From the NCBI GenBank assembly GCA_025890175.1, contig JANPYM010000005.1, positions 1,812,440-1,876,439 on the forward strand: DNA of 64,000 bases. Direction: 5' to 3'. The stretch comes from Ciborinia camelliae. Lineage: Eukaryota > Ascomycota > Leotiomycetes > Helotiales > Sclerotiniaceae. The notes under the pieces were generated by a model. The model made no database searches and was not told the origin of the DNA. It worked only from the letters and a program-made list of their open reading frames with translations. Below, in pieces: positions 22,201 through 32,695 of the stretch. The number at the start of each line of letters is the position of its first letter. Position 1 is the stretch's first letter. Made by a program: the position numbers and the translations under genes.

Positions 22201-25200
22201 AGTCAAGAGACTTTTTTTGATCTTCTGGCAGTGGCATGAGACCTTCAACTATGAATTGATATCGGCTGGATATATCAATTCATTTACTCGAGTAGCATTA
22301 TGATGTGTTTTTTTCTTGAGAAACGTCCAGACCATGGATATCTTTGTTGCTTCCTCATGAAAGTCCTTCGTCGTACATACTAAAAAACAACCATCATATC
22401 TTGTATTGTGCATTCTTGTATCTCATCTCGAAGGCTATTATTGAACCACTCAGGGTGGTATAATAATGATTCAAGGGAGGTTTAAGGTCGCTCATTCGAT
22501 TCAGATTGCTCAACCGCTTGGATGGATCTTGTATGGATGGATACCTAGGTATATTGCAGAGTACGATCGTAAATTTAGTTGCTCTACCTTTTCTCTTTAA
22601 CCATGAACACGCAATTTCGACGTGGACGGCATTAATTTGCCTGATGCTTGTGTATCCTTATACCCTCCCTCATATGTTACCCACTCGGGATATACTCGAG
22701 TTGTGCAAGATTCACCGGCCAAGATTAAGATATAACAAACTATATATCAGCCCTCAAATATCATATCAGCAGCCAGTAAAAAATATACTGGAAACGATTG
22801 ACAAGAAGTAAGATCATTGAAAAGCTGAAGTTTGAAAGGAGATCAAGCCCTCAAGATTGATGGGTTACCTAGAATACTTCTGGGCATATATCACCAACCA
22901 ATTCAAATTGTCTCGGTAGTTCGACACATTTTATACATCTTTTATACTCTAGAAAGAAGCTTTCTTGTTTTTGTCTTGTTTTCGGGAAGATTGAAAACTC
23001 AAAGGTGAATCATACCATTTTGTATTGTGGTAATGTCGGGTTGCAGCAAATATTCACTTCTAGTGTGATGATGTCTTCCATTAGTTCCGTGTAAAAAAAA
23101 TTGTTTGCAATCCACCTTCTTCCTACATATCTACATATATGTCCTATGTATCTACTATTTGACATCGAAAAACCAGTATCTCTTCCTCACATTTTACTTT
23201 TTTGCAATCAAGCCCCATTATAGTCGGGATTTCGAACATGTCGCAGCAACTATCAATCACCATCTGCTGCGCCGCCAATTGGGGATAGCAAGAATGGCTA
23301 GTTATTCTTAATATAGCAGGAATTTGTGCCAGCAGCATTGCATATCGATATTGCGTACATCGATATCAAGAAGCTCTCGACATAATCGCAATCAGATACG
23401 CGTCCACTTAAAGATCTAGAAGCTATCGGGTTTGCTCTACTGGCTTATTAGTAACTTAGCCGGTAGCCTAAGTTGTCTACTGGTCAATTGGCCATGTTGC
23501 GGATTACACTTTATTTGAAGAGTACAACTTGGAGATTGTGGGAACCTTTGTATCTGTAAAAAACTTCCGATATCCTAATCTTCTTAACATTTCAAACTTG
23601 ATGGCCTTCTTACCTAATGTGATGAGTTTCTCAATCGGTACCGCCCAAGTCACAATCCTCAAATTACATGCTAGTCTTGCCCAATCCCAATCTATCGAGC
23701 AATGTTTTTGATTTACCCCCGAGCATAACTAAGTGCAGTTACCTCCCGATAAACGATCTTTTCCGGTGCCGGCACAAGTTCATGTTGCTAGTATCGATGA
23801 GAAGCATATCAACCAGAAGCATATTATCCATGGGCTAATATGATTTCTTCAAGTCCTCTTAAATATATTGCACTAGGTAGTCACAAGATTGATGCAATAG
23901 CAATAGCTGCTGGATATCTAATATCGGATTCCGTGTGCATCCAAGTAACGGAATAGTACCTATCCAGAGTCCGGCTTTAGGACTAGAGCTGAGACCAGGT
24001 GCATTGTCTTCATCTTCATCTTCTGATGGAACAGACCGGCATTTAGTAGTCTCATCGTTATAATTGTTATTACCGTCTCTAGTTGGCGAAAATGGATACT
24101 TTAAAGAACTCTTGGTGTGTACTGTGTACTACGATGTCTGCATCACACTCTTAAACTACGCCTCGTCTGTCACAAAAGTATGGGCTGTTCGAAGGAAACT
24201 TTCAAATGCCAAATTTTTCATCCTACACATTCTCAACTTTTATATTTCTCCGCCGTAAGAAACGATGATTAGGGTTATGTCACCTGAGTAAGCAGTGAAC
24301 CGCTTCGCCAGGTGCGGTTCGATTTCAAAATGAATTGACCACCGCAGACATAAAATATCAGATAACAAGGCACAAAAACAGAAAATGTGGCTTTTCCCAA
24401 AATATCATCACATGTAAGACTTACAAACCAAGCAAAATTCCATTTCCGACTTTCATTCAGTGCTCCTCTAGCTTCATATAATTCAATGGTCGAGGGGAAA
24501 AGTTCTGCCATCTGGCTTATTTCTTTTGTTGGCAAGCGCATCTTTTCTTTTGGGGCTGGTAGTTTGGGAGTGAGGTTTTGGTATCTAAGTTATAAATGGG
24601 TAGGCTTGTGTCTACTGGCTGTGATGAGTAGTAACTCTCGTAGGTAGTCGTTCCATTCTAAACGGTGTCGGGACTCATGGAAATTATAAGCTATGAAAAA
24701 TGTTGATTTAGTAGTACTTGAACTATTCTATTACAGAAATGAAATTGAATTTAGATTTTGTTACTATTAACAATATTGAATATACATAGGCGTTTGTTCA
24801 TATGGCAGTGAAATCATGGCGATGGGGGGTATTCTTATAAGTGTTCATCCTACATCAAGTCACGGGAATTAGCTCCTACGTGATTTCACAGCAGATTTCT
24901 CCTTGACTTCATAGATGCCATTTCATGGAGAATTGTATCGAGAGTCGAATTTTCCCAAATTTCCTTTACGTTGTTAATTAGCTGATTAGGTGGAACAATT
25001 TGGGAGGGGTTAGGAGGTAAGATATGCATACCGGAAATAAGCAAACCTTGGCGCTTTAAACACCGGTGGCCTGCAGGTATGAATATTATCTCGGGTTTTG
25101 TACACCAAGCAGAAGAAGAAGATGATAAGGTCTTAGTATATGCATGATATAGCAGCAGCTAAGATTAACTCCTTGAGCGATGTGGGATTGCATGAGCATG

Positions 25201-25478
25201 CGGTGCGATATAGCTGGATATGGCAATCCTTGAGTCGGTGCGATGGTTTTGAGACTTTGGCATCGCGACACAAGGTGTCAACAATGGATCTGCTCGCTGG
25301 TTTTCGCAGAGCAACTATGTAGTGATCAAGAGCTGGGGAACTATAAATATTTTTGTGATTCCCTATCTTCTTAATCACTTCGTCTAAAATCCATTTACAG
25401 ACCATTCGTTGCGCGAGCACCATAGGTGATTGGCTCCCACTAGAGTATAATTTATTTATTTATTTTATTCCTATCATC
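19222..25478. other. 6.3-kb gene desert
   Basis: I find no supported gene in this stretch. It is A+T-rich with many short frames and no family motif. Simple sequence is scattered: an AAT run at 19912-19941, a GGCTAAAAGGCTT repeat at 20781-20811, two CCCATGGGAC copies at 21501-21510 and 21536-21545, and a CCTAGG palindrome at 22544-22549. The transporter promoter lies at its left end and the second SDR promoter at its right end. The 101-codon frame at 22506-22811 is the longest unexplained one and looks like chance. I saw no transposase, reverse transcriptase or terminal repeat. Confidence 0.5.
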
Positions 25479-26533
25479 ATGTCTAAATACAACCCCTCGA
25501 GCGATATCCCCGACCTCACAGGTCGCATTGTACTCATTACAGGTGGGCACTCAGGATTAGGTCTAGCTACAACACAGCATCTGGCTCGCCATCACGCAAC
25601 TGTTTATATAGCTGCGCGTCCAAGTTCCAAACATGTCGCACTTGCTTTCATTCAAGATATCAAGAAGGAACATCGGGATGCTGTGGTTCATCACTTGGAG
25701 GTGGATTTGGGAGATTTAGAGAGTGTTAGAAAGGGTGTTAAGGTTTTCCTTTCGTGAGTAGTATCTCAATCGGTGGCATGAAATTTTGGGCTAATTATTT
25801 GTTAGGAGGGAAAATGAACTACATATTTTGATCAATAATGCTGGGGTTAGTTTCTCCAAAACACCATTCAAAATTCAACAAGCTAATCATTAGGACATAG
25901 ATCATGTGTACTCCTTACACCCTCTCACCCCAAGGTCACGAGCTCCAATTCCAAACAAACCATCTTTCCCATTTTCTTCTCACCCAACTTCTCCTCCCAA
26001 CCCTCATCGCTACTGCCACCAATTATCCACCCAATACAGTTCGCGTGATAAATATCGCATCCGATGCCCATTCCAAAATCGCTCCGAAATCTGGTATCAA
26101 CTTCTACAATCTCAATCTTCCCGATGCATCAACTTGGGCTCGTTATGGACAAAGTAAACTAGCAAATGTTCTTTTCGCTAAAGAATTAGCTAGGCGACAT
26201 CCTCGGATTTTAGCACTGAGTTGCCACCCTGGAACCGTAAAAACGAAGCTCTCACAGGGTCCACTATCTTCGTCGGCTTGGTATAAGTTTGTTAAACCGC
26301 TCGTTGAGCTTGGTGCGCCGGAGGCGGACAAGGGGTGTTTCAGTATATTGCATCTTGCTACTTCTGTGGAAGTGAAGGAAGAGAATAATGGAGGGTACTT
26401 TCTGCCGGTGGGGAGAGAGGTGAGGGCTAGTAAATGGGGTGAGGATGAGGAGATGGCGAGGAGGTTATGGGAAGTGAGTATGATGATGCTTGGGTTGGAT
26501 ATTGGTGAGCTTGAGGGAATTGAGGAAGTGTGA
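25479..26533 (+). CDS. Short-chain dehydrogenase (retinol dehydrogenase/WWOX-like)
   Basis: NAD(P)-dependent SDR of the group annotated as retinol dehydrogenase- or WW-domain-oxidoreductase-like in fungi; the substrate is unknown. Exons are 25479-25753, 25806-25845 and 25901-26533, with introns of 52 and 55 bp, giving about 315 residues. The cofactor loop is TGGHSGLG near residue 21. Splicing builds LINNAG-IMCTPYTLSPQG across the second intron; the acceptor is GACATAG|ATC, since the earlier ATTAG would leave the frame. Next come FQTNHLSHF, the catalytic Ser in INIASDAHS, and YGQSK for Tyr-x-x-x-Lys. The SCHPGTVKT block is typical of this subgroup. It is 475 bp upstream of the FAD oxidase on the same strand, so a joint oxidation pathway is possible but unproven. 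Confidence 0.9.
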
Positions 26534-27008
26534 TGACTGCGATGATGCTAGAGTAAGCGAATTAACATCAACTAGGCTGCTTACATTTCGATTTATCTGT
26601 CTGATTCACCAATTATCTACCCAAAGATTCTACGGCTTCGTTCTACGAATAAAAGCAGTGCTGTGAACGTGCAAATTGGCCATGATAGATCTCATTGAAG
26701 TAACATCCGACACATCAGAACCAAGATAGATGGAATTTGCGGGTAGAGCGCCTGGAGTCCAGCACCGATGAATAATGTAATTATATCACATGTTATCTCA
26801 CTGCATACATTAGTGGCTTCCCCGCTCCGATCTTACTGTACCATAATTCGACATCATTATACGGCGCTTTACGAGCTGCACAGTTTTGTGTATTTATAAA
26901 GGTGGCCATAGTATCGACCGCCCAGATTTCTCGCCCTAGAGTTTCAGTCAGACCCATTTACCATATCGGCAGAACTAACCACAGTTTTCTTGACACCGAG
27001 ATATAAAT
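26534..27008. promoter_or_regulatory. Spacer upstream of the FAD oxidase
   Basis: A 475-bp spacer between two co-oriented genes. A TATTTATAAAGG element at about 26890-26901 lies roughly 110 bp before the oxidase ATG and may act as a TATA box. Nothing else stands out. Confidence 0.4.
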
Positions 27009-29031
27009 ATGACGCTCGCCAATAACCTACTTGCCGTCCTAGAGGCGAATGCCTCCATCTCTCCTATTTCTCCTGTGGCAGGAGATACCGATGCTATATC
27101 AAGTTATAAACCGAGCATCACCAAAAATGCGGTTCTTTTGGATGAAATCTATGCGCAGTCTACTGCTGTAGGAATATCAACAGAATCTCTTGCTTCATTA
27201 TCTTGTAAAGCAGCGCTGCTGCTTTTTGGCAACAATGTGATTACACAACAATCAACAAATTATACAACCGAGGAAGAACGAAATTGGTTCGTATCGCCCA
27301 TAATTTTTACTTCACTTGACCTTCTATCTATATCTTTGATACTATTAACCAACCGATTAACATCTATCAGGTCAGCCGATTGCCGGCTTCCTTCTGCCTG
27401 CATTCTGAAGGCCCAGAATTCTCTCGAGGTTGCCCTTGCCTTGCGTATCATAACTACCTTGAACACAAAATTTGCAGTGCGTGGTGGTGGTCATAATCCC
27501 AACCCTGGATTCGGAAGCATTGGAAGGCAGGGGATTTTGTTTGATTTAAGGAATATGAAAGATTTCACCCTTAACGAAGACAAATCGATCGTCTCTTTGG
27601 GACCAGGCAACACTTGGGATGTTGTATATGGAGAGCTTGAGAAGTTTGACCTCTCTGTTGCGGGAGGTCGAGCAGCGGGTGTTGGGGTTGGAGGATTTCT
27701 TCTTGGAGGTTTGATTAGCCTATTTCTTCATTTGGTTTCTTTTCACTGCCTAAAGATACGCTATTTACTCGAGTACATTGGCCGGAAAAGTAAAATAAAT
27801 GGTGATACTAATCAAGGTATACAGGGGGAATGTCTCATTTCTCTAACTATTGGGGATTGGCATGCGACAATGTTTTGAATTTTGAGGTAAACTATCTCAC
27901 AAACCTCATTCCCCACATCCCCTTACCATACCTACATGGGCACTTCTGATATGAGTATAGGTTGTTCTTGCCGATTCCACAATAATCCAAGTCAATGAAA
28001 ACAAGAATGCGGATCTTTTCAAAGCCCTAAAAGGAGGCGGGCCAAACTTTGGTATGTGTACCTCGGATGAATCTTGTCAAGAACAACGTCACTGATTCTC
28101 GCACTACAGGAATCGTAACCCGGTTTAATGTACAAACATTTCTGGGATCGCAAATATGGTATCAAGTAGTAGTCTACAATGCCAGCGACGCAGCCGCCAT
28201 TATGAAAGCCACTATTGAAGTTCAGAAAGCAATGCTTCAGGACGACCGTATTGGCTTCTTTCTTTCTGAGACCCCGGGTGGTTTGACAGCCGGTATGGTA
28301 TATAAAGGACAGACCAGCCACCCCGTCGCCTTTAAAGCTTTTGATAACATAAACCCGCTTGTGGTTGCTATACCGCCGACAAGCGGAACATTCCAATCAT
28401 GCGCTCTTGCTCTTTCCTTGACAGGCGGACAAATGTACGTGGTGATTAACTTCCGCCCTAGAATGAAGACTAAATGAATTGCGTAGATATAAAATTGCCT
28501 CTTTGAGCGTGGCTATGGATGCAACTCTTTACGTTGAACTCCACGATATATTTGCCGCCTTTAACGCAAACTACAATAAAAATAATGCAATTTCACTCAC
28601 CTACACTCATCAACCATTCTCAGCACAAGGTGCTGCATGGGGTGAGGCAAAAGGTGGCAACTCGCTTAACATTTCCTCTCAAGATCAATCATGTGAGCTA
28701 CTACCAGGACCTCCCTTCAACTTTGCCTCACTGTATATTAACTGACATCTCTCCAGGGCTAGCATTTTCAACTTCATGTACTGATACAAATATGACAAAC
28801 ATAGCTTTAACCCTTACCAACCGGCTTGTGGCTGAAATATCCAATGCGGCAGCCATTAGGGGACTACTGTTGGAGCTGAAATTCATGAACGATGCGAATT
28901 ATTTGCAAAGTCCAATTACTTCATATGGAGCGGCTAGTTTGGAACATCTGAGATCAGTTGGTGTGAAATATGATCACCAGGGTGTCTTTCAGAAGTTGCA
29001 GAATGATGGGTTTTTGTTGTCCAAGATCTGA
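27009..29031 (+). CDS. FAD-linked oxidoreductase, berberine-bridge/6-hydroxynicotine oxidase-like
   Basis: Flavin oxidase of the PCMH/BBE type; such enzymes oxidise sugars, alkaloids or polyketide intermediates. Seven exons are joined: 27009-27286, 27371-27708, 27825-27886, 27961-28051, 28110-28434, 28487-28692 and 28757-29031, giving about 524 residues. The FAD domain shows VRGGGHNPNPGF with the His for an 8-alpha-histidyl flavin link, SLGPGNTWDVVY, and GVGVGGFLLGGGMSHFSN. The second, cysteinyl anchor of bicovalent enzymes is not present (Arg-Ala at that place), so single attachment is likely. The C-terminus KYDHQGVFQKLQNDGF is the BBE motif. No signal peptide is visible, unlike many secreted relatives. 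The first donor is an unusual GTTCGT, chosen because only it keeps the frame. No exon carries an internal stop. Confidence 0.85.
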
Positions 29032-29548
29032 TGCTTGAAAATGGTATCGTATCTCTTTCAAATGTTTATCAAGAGTTTATGTCTATATTGAACCAGTGCT
29101 AGTATGCAGGAATTTAAAACTATATAGTACGGTTGGGTTATTATCAGGTAATGGTCTTCAATTGGAAGTATGTATGTACCTATAAATACGTGCTCATTGG
29201 ACGTGTATGGCACTCAGAGGGCCATATTTATATTCTATCCAATATCGTTCTGAAGATACCAAATTCTTTAGTAATAATCCTTTTTGATGACAGCAGCAGA
29301 TCCAGTGTTGTATCGTCTGACATTTACTTCTCCTCTTCTTATAATTCGAGCGATTACAAGCACTCATCACTCCCGTTGTTTTCAATAGTATAACCAATTG
29401 TTTCGCACCCTCCTATTCCTGAATTCTCTAGGCGCTTAACTCTTTGCGTGGTATCATAACCTCAACTATATTGGTGTTTCGGGGCCATGTATGCACTGCA
29501 AGGCTCGTGTGATGGGACGCGTCCTCCTCCACTTCGTGAAACCCAAAA
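29032..29548. other. Spacer upstream of the HET relic
   Basis: Here the N-terminal HET domain would be expected if the relic were complete. I looked for the usual WG, DALCINQ-like and WTLQE-like blocks and did not find them, so it is missing or decayed beyond reading. Confidence 0.5.
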
Positions 29549-30709
29549 CTTACCCCACACCAGTGAACGAGTTTACTTGCACTTCAGCATACCATCGATT
29601 TATATATCTTTCAGTCGGACTCTGCCGCCAAGCTCGTCCTTCAACTTATCTGGTATGAACTTATCAGAAATTTTAGTTATTGTAAGTGGACATGCGAACT
29701 AGACGTATTCCCGGGGTTTTCAGGAATCGCAGCCCTATTCTATAAGGTTTCCAATGATCAGTACTTGGCCGGTATCTGGAGAAAAGATCTTTATTGTGGA
29801 CTAATTTGGGTGGCCGAATATGGAAGTGGCTTTAATAGTCTTCAAAAACTAGTTGGGTATATAGCGGGAAAGGCTATCAAAATTGCACCCTCTTGGAGTT
29901 GGGCCGGTACTCAAAATTTTGGGGAGTTCTGCATTACAGATCGTTTGAATTTTACTTGCCGGGTAAGATCACATCTCCGACCCGAATTTGATGTCCTACA
30001 GGCATCTATATGGATAGACGGGGAGAATCCATTCGGAAGAATCCGACATGCTGAACTTCGTATATGTGGGAAAACGATCGGTTGTGATAGTATACACTGG
30101 AAGGGGGCGTATGCCTTGAATGAGTGATATAATATAACAAAGACGGGCGATTTTATGATCGTCCATAGCGATTGGGCCAAAGATTCGGCATATGGCAGCC
30201 TTGAAGGAGAAAATCTAGCAAAATTACGGTTTTTGTTGGTATCTAGCTGCTGCTCCAGCCGGAAAGACACAGTCGAATCTCCCATCGGCGATGCAAGCCA
30301 AGGGTTGACAGAAAGCTACAAAGGATTGGAAGGCTCCGCAAACATCACAGAAGCTCAATTTTCTAGTGAAGATGAAGAATCAAGTCTGGGGGGCTATGTG
30401 GAAGAAGAGAGAGATTCAAAATCACGCATAACTTTTACGGATGAAGAACTTGAATCAATGTACAACGATGCGTTGATGTCTGAGTACTGCGATTCATTCT
30501 TCCAAGATTCCGATTCCGATTTCGATTCTTCCAAAGATTGCAATATTTGTGCGGACAAAAGTCGGAAAAGGGACGTTTGGGGACTTCTTATCTACCCAGC
30601 AGAGAAACCAAACACATATTACCGGGTTGGCATGTTTATTTCGAGAACTCAACATGGAGGATCGAAGATTTTCGAAAATGCAAGCAAGGAAGAATTAGTA
30701 CTCATTTAA
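29549..30709 (+). pseudogene. HET-family (heterokaryon incompatibility) C-terminal relic
   Basis: Intact HET proteins trigger cell death after fusion of unlike fungal hyphae. In one frame from about 29549 the sequence reads like the region after the HET domain: a WYELIRNFSYCKWT stretch, FSGIAALFYKVSNDQYLAGIW, KDLYCGLIW and APSWSWAG. The YLAGxW, LLW and APSWSWA order is the hallmark of this family. The frame meets one TGA at 30125-30127 and then continues in the same frame to 30709, ending with a WGLLIYPAEKPNTYYRVGMF block that also fits the family tail. No intron that would remove the TGA has a usable donor and acceptor. The HET domain itself is absent upstream. It is therefore a 5'-truncated, stop-broken copy, although a shorter protein from 29765 could still be translated. 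Confidence 0.72.
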
Positions 30710-31545
30710 GATATCTACTCCGAATTTGGATTTCTTTTATGGAAGTTGAGAATGTCTTCTGGGAGGTGAATGTTTCATGGAAATATCGATGTCTGTTTTC
30801 ATTTCAGGATTAAGCGAATTTCAGGGGAACTATCCCAACTGGGGACATTCTTTTACGGGATAATACACACACTATGCGAATTCAAGTTTCTTAAGAACGC
30901 CATTTACTACATGTAGTTACTTTAAATTGCAACCCTATGACTTCTTTAGGTCTCAATATTGGTTTTCACACCCTTTTTAGTCAAATTGAAAATACCCTAT
31001 CTAACCATACTTATCCATTAATTAATTGCCCGCCATACTACTTCGACATATCATTCTACGATACCAAAGAATAATTTTTTACCGCTTGCCCAAGAGAATT
31101 CAATATATAAAATCAGTTTCTATTATAGAATTAAACCCATTCGTTCTTAGATTACAGTCTGGATTATTGGAAACCCTGATGCTTATTATTCGATATCATT
31201 TAATTTTCACTCCTCACGATACAGACTCTCATCGCGATATTTCCGCGTCTTTATCTTACAACCTAAGTATAAAACCACAATCTTCTTACCACCTCAATTC
31301 CCTGCACTTATTCTACTTTTCTCTCATTTCACTATCTTCTTCCTCCATCCAATCAATTCCTCGGATCTCTCTCCTTACTACTACAGTACTTCAATCCCAC
31401 TAATCAACTAATCAACCAATCAATTTATACACTTCACTATCATCACAGTCCACAGGTTTCAGTAACTTCACATCTCATCTCATTACGTAACCAAAGTTTG
31501 TATAATCATAAATTCATAATATCTTAATTGATCCTTTCAAAATAT
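30710..31545. other. A+T-rich spacer
   Basis: Nothing recognisable. A C/T-rich, Ser/Leu-coding-like stretch near 31200-31400 gives a 125-codon frame that looks compositional only. Confidence 0.5.
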
Positions 31546-31713
31546 AGTATAAGTATATACCAGGAGTCGTAGTGCCAGAAGACACTCAGTATAAGTGTAT
31601 ACCAGAAGTCGTAGTGCCAGAAGACACTCAGTATAAGTGTATACCAGAAGTCGTAGTGCCAGAAGACACTCAGTATAAGTGTATACCAGAAGTCGTAGTG
31701 TCAGAAGACACTT
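31546..31713. repeat. 42-bp minisatellite, four copies
   Basis: Four head-to-tail copies of a 42-bp unit beginning AGTATAAGTGTATACCAGAA. The inner two copies are identical over nearly the whole unit; the first and last differ at a few bases. Because 42 is a multiple of three, it creates a repeated 14-residue frame on the minus strand that is not a real gene. Confidence 0.93.
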
Positions 31714-32140
31714 AATAACCCTCCCAAAACCCAAACTCCATAACGAACATCGGCTCGATTAAAGCATCGATGTATTAATTCATTTATCATCAACATAAAC
31801 TCCATATTTCATATCCATCCCTATTCCATGTATCCTGGTTGGGTATACATATGGAGTGCAGTAAACTCCCAATGTCTTTCGTCTGCCATGCATTGCATTG
31901 CATTGCGTTGCGTGCCTTCCGAACTGACTCTTCTTAAGTCATCATATCGTATCCAATCCACGATGCCGGATGACTCTGCTCCATAAAAAGCCTCGAAGGA
32001 TTGCATAGCTAGCTTATGCAGCTATAATACCAGGTGCTGGTGCTCGTAATGGTGCTATCACACCCCATATCCATGATATCGCATCACAAAATATCCATCC
32101 GGACCATCCAATATCCAATGTCCGAGTCCCAAACTCCCCC
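31714..32140. other. Spacer downstream of the serine-rich orphan
   Basis: The 3' side of the orphan gene. A small TGCATTGCATTGCATTGCG repeat occurs near 31890-31908. No gene was recognised. Confidence 0.5.
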
Positions 32141-32695
32141 TCACCAACAAACCCAGTCATCACCAATCTCCCTATCCACCAAACCCTTAACAATCTTATC
32201 ATTTGACCTTTCACTCTCGCTTCCCCTCTCTTCTCTCTTAGTCCCAAACTTCTCCATCTTGTGGATTTCAAGTGATGAGGAACTAGTACATGGCAATCCT
32301 ACTCCGAGGATTCCATTTCTTTCTAATCTTTGCAACTTGTAGTTCTCTCTGGAATTGGAATCTGAGAATGGGTTTATTGAATCGGAGAAGATTGATGTTG
32401 AGGAGGTGGTGGATGAAGTGGAGTTGGTGGATGTGGTAGAAGAGATCGAGGCGAAAGTTGAAGTGGAAGTTGGACGGGATTTTTGAGGGGAGTATTTGTC
32501 GGTGCGTTTGATTGTGCTAGGAGGATGGATGTTAGTGATTTGGTTTTGGCTTGATGTCGGATAGAGTGGGAATGAAGTATGGAGGTGGGGATTGGGGAGG
32601 AGAGAGATGAGGGAGGGAGCGAGGGAGACTTACAAGATTTTCTTCAACTTGTTCATTGTTGATGATGATGATGATGGTGATGATGAAGACGACAT
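32141..32695 (-). CDS. Small serine-rich orphan protein (two exons)
   Basis: I do not recognise this protein. Exon 1 is 32695-32634 and begins MSSSSSPSSSSSTMNKLKKIL. It ends at a perfect GTAAGT donor. A 117-bp intron ends ATCCTCCTAG, and exon 2 (32516-32141) stays open for 125 codons, giving about 145 residues. The product has three parts: a Ser-rich start with a short basic helix MNKLKKILFTIKR, a Ser/Thr-rich middle (residues about 35-75), and a charged C-terminal part (NYKLQRLERNGILGVGLP.., then Lys/Glu-rich) ending DDWVCW. There is no signal peptide and no membrane helix. The frame holding across a canonical intron argues for a real gene. It could be phosphorylated given its composition. 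Homology is untested. Confidence 0.62.

Noticed and set aside
22506..22811. 101-codon frame in the 6.3-kb desert
   Set aside because: No motif and composition like its A+T-rich surroundings; a frame of this length is expected by chance.
31537..31734. Minus-strand ORF with a repeated 14-residue unit
   Set aside because: It exists only because the 42-bp minisatellite unit is a multiple of three; there is no other coding sign.
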